A stretch of DNA of 26,288 nucleotides, from positions 1 through 26,288 of IMG/VR virus record IMGVR_UViG_3300044958_000589; one strand, written 5' to 3'. The number at the start of each line of letters is the position of its first letter. Position 1 is the stretch's first letter. Origin of the DNA: a virus. A model generated the notes under the pieces. The model was given only the letters and a program-made list of their open reading frames with translations. It did no database searches and had not been told where the DNA came from. Of this stretch, positions 22,237 to 26,288 are shown piece by piece. The position numbers were made by a program, and so were the translations under genes.

Positions 22237-23291
22237 ACTTCACCCGGAGCTTTATATTTTCCGATTACATGATCTGAAGCCATAAGGTTTTGAGTAACCC
22301 ATTCTATTCCATTCTTTTCTATCATATATTTTGTTTGCTCACACTTAGTCATATACTCTCCATATTTAGATACGGCTCCGAAACGACGCTCTATTAAAGG
22401 ATCGACATCCGTATCCTCAAATGTAGTTTTACCTGAAGAGCAGAGCTTGCGGCATTTCCAGCTTTTATTAAGCTGTGGACATTCTGTATCCTTAATTAAT
22501 TCATATTTTTTTCGAATCATCTCTAGAGTGATAGGTATGTCGCTATCTTGAAAGTGTATAGTAAACGCTCCTCCATCATTCATAAAATGTATAGTGACTA
22601 GGAAAGTATCTACATCTGGATAGAGCTTCTTAGCAGCAAGATGATACATTCTAAGCTGAATGTCCTTCTGTAGTTTTGCTGGTGTCTTTTGCTTTCCCGT
22701 CGCCCAGTCCAGCCGCTTACCAGTTTTCCAGTCGATTATCTCGTATACATTATCTCCAACGTCTGTTATCAGGTCTATAGTGCCTTTAAGAGCTAGATTA
22801 CCTTTGAGCTTTGTTCCATCTGCGAGTTCGTACTCGTATTTTGCCCATTCCTCATCTATCTCAAAATCAAAGTGGGGTTCGGCATCTACAACAAGTCTGT
22901 TCTTTGGATCAAACATTCCATTGTCATCATCGAATATTTTCCAGACCCATTTCCGACAGTGCTTCAGATCTAAAGGCTTCCAATCATGATGAGAGGTTCT
23001 AGAGGTGTAATACTCATAGACTTTATCTATAATTTCATCGAGATATCCTGCATCATAATTAGCTGTCTCAATTTCACCAATTTCGTGGTCGTTGAATGTT
23101 TCAAAGCCCTCCTGCAGAGCCTTTTTGCATAAAGCAGTTAGTTCGAGAACTTTGTGGACTATTGTTCCTTTGTCTGCTTTTTTACCAGATGTCCCTCTCC
23201 AGCCTAGAGTGTACTCCATGTAATATTGCATAGGGCACATCCTATGGCAATTAAACGAGCTGCTTCTGAAATAGACTATTGGGATTCCCAT
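22233..23291 (-). CDS. RecB/Cas4-family PD-(D/E)XK exonuclease with Fe-S-type cysteines
   Basis: 352 residues. S-S-F-N-C-H-R-M-C-P-M-Q-Y-Y (11-24) is the entry motif of the RecB/AddB/Cas4 family. G-T-I-V-H-K-V-L-E (42-50, H46), L-K-G-T-I-D-L-I (168-175, D173), Y-E-I-I-D-W-K-T-G (183-191, D187 and K189) and K-D-I-Q-L-R-M-Y (209-216) are the successive nuclease motifs, including the Q-x-x-x-Y helix. Cysteines C15/C19 near the start and C271, C280, C284 near the end match the one-plus-three arrangement that holds a 4Fe-4S cluster in AddB and Cas4. It probably resects DNA ends to give single strands for the annealing protein. No CRISPR array or other Cas gene is present. A weak AGGA ribosome site precedes ATG. 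Confidence 0.8.
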   Translation of the reverse strand: MGIPIVYFRSSSFNCHRMCPMQYYMEYTLGWRGTSGKKADKGTIVHKVLELTALCKKALQEGFETFNDHEIGEIETANYDAGYLDEIIDKVYEYYTSRTSHHDWKPLDLKHCRKWVWKIFDDDNGMFDPKNRLVVDAEPHFDFEIDEEWAKYEYELADGTKLKGNLALKGTIDLITDVGDNVYEIIDWKTGKRLDWATGKQKTPAKLQKDIQLRMYHLAAKKLYPDVDTFLVTIHFMNDGGAFTIHFQDSDIPITLEMIRKKYELIKDTECPQLNKSWKCRKLCSSGKTTFEDTDVDPLIERRFGAVSKYGEYMTKCEQTKYMIEKNGIEWVTQNLMASDHVIGKYKAPGEV

Positions 23292-23292
23292 G

Positions 23293-24135
23293 TTATTTTC
23301 CTACTTTTTCTTGAGCCAAAGAGGGTAACACTCCTTCTAAATGCTCCAGAGAATAATAAATTTTTTCATTTTGCTGCGGTATTGTTAACTTAGTATTGTC
23401 TATGACTGTATCGCACATAGAAAGAGCTTCATCTACTTCAGACTCACTAGAATGATTATCTTTTCCATTATATATATCTCTTTCAAGCCCGATAACATAG
23501 CCTCCTTTATTCTGAATTCCTTGAACTTCGTTTACAAAACGAACATCGGAAACAAGAGCAACCTCTGAGTCGTCGGATTCAACTTTTGAAAAGAAAGAAT
23601 CTAGCCATACATTGTGATTCATTTTCCTAAAGATGTCTGTTCCTACATATTGTAGAACTTCTCTAGCTGTCATCTTGCCTTTTGCATGAACCATAAGACC
23701 TAAGACACTAGCTTGTTCTTTAGTAAAGCCTTTCTTTCTAAGCTCTCCGGGGCTTATAACTCCCGGCATATCTTCCCATCTAAGATTAGTTTTACTATTC
23801 TTATCTTTGTCACTACCAAACACCTGTTCTTCTTTTAAGCCTAGGATACTGATCGCCATCTCTTTCAGGGTATCAGCGAGTGCATACACCTTAACGAAAT
23901 CTCCTAGCTCATTATCAAAGAGAGCCTGTATATCAACATGAGGCTCATCAAAAGCAAAGAACTCTTTACGGCTTGGGTTTTCTCCAAAAATATCACTAAC
24001 CTCAATAAGGCCGTCGTCTGTCATTCTAGACGCTCGGCAAATCGCCAGCTCTGCTAACTTTATAGCGACAACGAAGTTACATGCTGTATTCTTTCCGCTT
24101 TGTTTCTTTCCTGCGAATCCAACTATTTGGGTCAT
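23293..24135 (-). CDS. Deoxynucleoside monophosphate kinase (T4 gp1-like)
   Basis: 280 residues. The P-loop is F-A-G-K-K-Q-S-G-K-N-T (7-17, K15 as the phosphate-binding Lys). Further family-like segments are V-Y-A-L-A-D-T-L-K-E-M-A (adenylate/dNMP kinase core), L-R-W-E-D-M-P, R-E-V-L-Q-Y-V-G-T-D and V-S-D-V-R-F-V-N-E (about 195-203). The enzyme transfers phosphate from ATP to dNMPs from host DNA breakdown or synthesis, supplying dNTP precursors. The T4 enzyme also accepts a modified nucleotide, hydroxymethyl-dCMP; whether this one does cannot be told. It has a GGAG ribosome site 8 bases before ATG and an ATGA overlap with the 73-residue gene upstream. Confidence 0.8.
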   Translation of the reverse strand: MTQIVGFAGKKQSGKNTACNFVVAIKLAELAICRASRMTDDGLIEVSDIFGENPSRKEFFAFDEPHVDIQALFDNELGDFVKVYALADTLKEMAISILGLKEEQVFGSDKDKNSKTNLRWEDMPGVISPGELRKKGFTKEQASVLGLMVHAKGKMTAREVLQYVGTDIFRKMNHNVWLDSFFSKVESDDSEVALVSDVRFVNEVQGIQNKGGYVIGLERDIYNGKDNHSSESEVDEALSMCDTVIDNTKLTIPQQNEKIYYSLEHLEGVLPSLAQEKVGK

Positions 24136-24353
24136 TGTTTAACTCCGTAATATTCTTCAATAACTTCTAGTCGATCAATGGCATCTACTAAGCTATCTAG
24201 AGCCTCATCTAAATTCTCATAGAAATCTCCAGTAGAGTGATCTCCAATTCCGACAGCTTTTTCTAGTAATAATTCTAAAGATAGTTCGGCCTTTGCTTTA
24301 TCTGTGAGTGCCTTCTTCATTAAATAATCAATAGCATTTTCCTTGTGTGTCAT
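24132..24353 (-). CDS. Small helical protein, function unknown
   Basis: 73 residues, almost entirely helix-forming and acidic (A-K-A-E-L-S-L-E-L-L-L-E-K-A, then L-D-E-A-L-D-S-L-V-D-A-I-D-R-L-E). No family is recognised. It is supported as real by a strong AAGGAG site 6 bases before ATG, a start immediately after the primase stop (TAA-ATG), and a 4-base overlap with the dNMP kinase. It may be a small adaptor of the replication proteins; nothing in the sequence proves this. Confidence 0.7.
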   Translation of the reverse strand: MTHKENAIDYLMKKALTDKAKAELSLELLLEKAVGIGDHSTGDFYENLDEALDSLVDAIDRLEVIEEYYGVKQ

Positions 24354-25526
24354 TTAAATCTCCTTATAAATATCCATCGCTTGTTGTATAAAAGGCTTAA
24401 TATCAGATGTGACACTGTCTACATTTAGATCAGCAACATCATTTGCGCTAAAATTGGGGAAGTATAGCCTATAAAGCCTACCGCAGACTTCTTCTATTTT
24501 CTCTGCAGCCTTTTTTCCCGCATCATCATTGTCCATCAAACAAATTATAGATAGAGCGCCAGACTCATCTAATAAATGCTTTTGGTCATTGTTAAAAGCG
24601 GTTCCAAATATAGCAACGGCATTGTGAATTCCAGCTTCAGCGAGTCTCCATACGTTGCCGGGAGACTCAACCAAAATTGCAACTCCTGTATCTAAGATAT
24701 AATCTTTTGCCTTCCAATAATTATACAACCACTTTTCCTTTTGGAAGCCTTTGCTGTGCAACCATTTAGGAAAGTGCCTGCACTTTTGATTAGGATTATG
24801 ATAGTTATTGCATTTGCTGCATTTTTTAAATATACTTCTTCCAGTGCAACCGACTATATACTTATGGTCATTGTCATATATAGGTACGACAGCTCTTTGA
24901 TACATCGGCTTGCCGAGAGTATCGCAGTAGCCTACATCATACTCTTCTAGAATAGCAGGATCAAAACCTCTATTAACATAATACTCAGCAGGAACTGCCA
25001 GTTTTTGTCGATACTGTTCCTGAGTTATGCCAAGGCCTCTAGCCTTCTTGGAGGATATGGAGTTTACTAAACTACCAAATTTCATCTTTTCTATATTGAC
25101 GGTTTCGCTTTTTAGCTGGTCAAAGTCTTGTTTTAAGAATGACAGTAGAAACTCTACAGCTTCACTGAAGGTTGATTCCCTGTCTCCTTCTTTTTCCCAA
25201 TTATATTTGAACCTAGAAAGACAACCTCTTATAAAGTGTATGAGGCTATTCCCAAATATCTCTTCACATTGATGTGTACGACACTTATAATGAACTTTGT
25301 AGTCTCCATTATAATACATATTAAGTGCTGTTGGGTTGTCGCCGCCATGGACAGGGCAGCAAGACTTTATTAGTATATCATTCTTATACCCGGTTTTTAT
25401 TCCGAAGTATTCATACAACTGATCAATATGTTGAGCCGCAAGGGAAGATAACTGTTTTAACTTTCCATAGTCCCCATACTTATACGAATGGGATGTCTTC
25501 TGAGGCTGAGTATTCTTCTGGTTCAT
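24354..25526 (-). CDS. DnaG-type DNA primase
   Basis: 390 residues. The N-terminal zinc domain has C57-x2-H60 (C-C-P-V-H-G-G-D-N-P) and C82...C87 (K-C-R-T-H-Q-C). The TOPRIM domain has V-A-I-L-V-E-S-P-G (282-290, E288) and I-C-L-M-D-N-D-D-A-G-K-K-A (328-340, D332 and D334), the metal-binding acids of DnaG-type primases. It makes RNA primers for the phage replisome. An unusual second cysteine/histidine cluster (C236, C239, H243, C249, H251) sits in the central region before TOPRIM. The C-terminal helicase-binding domain is short or absent compared with E. coli DnaG (581 residues). The ATG lies 47 bases inside the end of the helicase gene with no clear ribosome site, so translation is probably coupled to the helicase. 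Confidence 0.88.
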   Translation of the reverse strand: MNQKNTQPQKTSHSYKYGDYGKLKQLSSLAAQHIDQLYEYFGIKTGYKNDILIKSCCPVHGGDNPTALNMYYNGDYKVHYKCRTHQCEEIFGNSLIHFIRGCLSRFKYNWEKEGDRESTFSEAVEFLLSFLKQDFDQLKSETVNIEKMKFGSLVNSISSKKARGLGITQEQYRQKLAVPAEYYVNRGFDPAILEEYDVGYCDTLGKPMYQRAVVPIYDNDHKYIVGCTGRSIFKKCSKCNNYHNPNQKCRHFPKWLHSKGFQKEKWLYNYWKAKDYILDTGVAILVESPGNVWRLAEAGIHNAVAIFGTAFNNDQKHLLDESGALSIICLMDNDDAGKKAAEKIEEVCGRLYRLYFPNFSANDVADLNVDSVTSDIKPFIQQAMDIYKEI

Positions 25527-26288
25527 CTTCGTAGATATTATCCTCTAATTCAAAGGCTGTTTTACCTTCAGTGATCTGAGCGTAAGCTCCATTCATCATA
25601 ATGTTTATATAATCTTTGTCTTGAAGTCCTTCTCCGTGTCTCGCAATAACGGGAACAAGTTTTCTATTGCCGTTCTCAGGGCCGTCCTTTGCAATTTCTT
25701 CGTCTGATTTATGCTTATAAATACTGAAGTTGGAGCAAAGCCAAATAATCCTGTCTGAGCCAGAGGCGGTATCGGTGGTTTCTTTGTTGATCCCATCCCT
25801 ATTTAATTGCACAAAAGAAAGAATTGGAACTTCATACCTAAGCGCAAAGTTGTGGAGGGCGGTCATCATAAAGCCCAAAACCTGAAACTCTTTCATATCT
25901 CCTCTGATATCAGCAGAATCCATTAACTTCAAATAGTCATATATAATAACGCAATCATTAGCTCTGCCTTTATCATTTATACCCACTACTTTGGCTAGCC
26001 ATCTTCGCATGACGGAAACCTGATCCTCAAAAGACATTCCTCCAATGGACTTGAAGTAATATGGAATGTCCTTCATTTCGCTAGCAGCACCCATTACCTT
26101 TTCGTGTTTAAGATGGCTCTTAGCAAAAGAACCAGTTTCAATATCATTTATTTCAACGCCAGCAAGCATAGCCATTAGTCTATTCTGGTGATCTTCCTTA
26201 CGCATTTCAGTATCTAAGTTGAGCACGGGAATGCCTTGACGAGCTATATGGACACCCATATTATCAGCCAATAAAGTCTTGCCCGTCT
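25480..26288 (-). CDS. DnaB-type replicative helicase, C-terminal part (5' partial)
   Basis: The frame runs to the edge of the window and begins in the Walker A motif: T-G-K-T-L-L-A-D-N-M is encoded at 26286-26257, so the N-terminal domain and the rest of the P-loop lie outside. The visible part is the RecA-like motor: N-L-D-T-E-M, Walker B C-V-I-I-Y-D-Y-L-K-L, S-F-V-Q-L-N-R (sensor-type motif) and S-G-S-D-R-I-I-W, in DnaB order. It unwinds DNA at the phage fork using ATP. The tail is very acidic and ends E-Y-S-A-S-E-D-I-P-F-V, like the partner-binding tip of SSB. The last 15 codons overlap the primase start. A TTG at 26271 could be misread as a start but is the Leu after K-T-L. Confidence 0.88.
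   Translation of the reverse strand, partial: TGKTLLADNMGVHIARQGIPVLNLDTEMRKEDHQNRLMAMLAGVEINDIETGSFAKSHLKHEKVMGAASEMKDIPYYFKSIGGMSFEDQVSVMRRWLAKVVGINDKGRANDCVIIYDYLKLMDSADIRGDMKEFQVLGFMMTALHNFALRYEVPILSFVQLNRDGINKETTDTASGSDRIIWLCSNFSIYKHKSDEEIAKDGPENGNRKLVPVIARHGEGLQDKDYINIMMNGAYAQITEGKTAFELEDNIYEDEPEEYSASEDIPFV

Noticed and set aside
22233-23291. CRISPR-associated Cas4
   Set aside because: Motifs fit the wider RecB/AddB/Cas4 family, but no repeat array, Cas1 or Cas2 is present, and the neighbours are replication genes.
8307-26288. tRNA genes or other structured RNA in the - strand block
   Set aside because: No gap is longer than about 30 bases, and I saw no cloverleaf or riboswitch-like fold; the block is filled by coding sequence.

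Overview
The window looks like part of a large tailed double-stranded DNA bacteriophage genome, AT-rich by eye. Giant virion-type genes lie on one strand. On the other is an unbroken run of phage-style replication, recombination and glycosylation genes, with almost no non-coding DNA, frequent 4-base ATGA start/stop overlaps and Shine-Dalgarno (AAGGAG/GGAGG) sites. I do not recognise a named close relative. An environmental, possibly marine, phage is my inference from general resemblance, not from a search. Both ends of the window cut genes.

Layout. Positions 1-8252 (+ strand) hold three genes: a giant repeat-rich virion protein (5' end outside the window), a very cysteine-rich 303-residue protein, and a small protein with CxC motifs. 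A G/C hairpin with A and T tracts at about 8251-8284 separates this convergent pair of transcription units. Positions 8307-26288 (- strand) read right to left as one dense operon-like block. The order is DnaB-type helicase (partial), DnaG-type primase, a 73-residue protein, dNMP kinase, a RecB/Cas4-like nuclease with Fe-S-type cysteines, a PD-(D/E)XK nuclease, the front half of DNA polymerase III alpha (PHP + palm), a DEDDh proofreading-type exonuclease, the back half of alpha (fingers to OB fold) and a small sigma-70-type factor. Next comes a cassette of glycosyltransferases with a nucleotidyltransferase and a methyltransferase-like fragment. The block ends with a free-standing Vsr-like/NUMOD-type endonuclease, a putative Rad52-like annealing protein and a small zinc-finger protein.

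How it fits together. Helicase, primase, the two polymerase halves and the exonuclease form the core of a phage-encoded, bacterial-type replisome. The dNMP kinase feeds nucleotides, the nucleases and the annealing protein handle recombination, and the sigma factor probably directs a later class of phage promoters. The sugar cassette may decorate virion proteins or DNA; the sequence does not decide which.

Most notable points: the polymerase alpha gene is divided exactly between palm and fingers by a complete exonuclease gene, with no intein visible. The giant virion protein carries about 26 G-x-G-L units with cysteines recurring in register. A glycosyltransferase contains an internal zinc-ribbon motif. 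A mobile-type endonuclease is joined to both neighbours by 4-base overlaps. All family calls are from reading motifs; no database search was possible.
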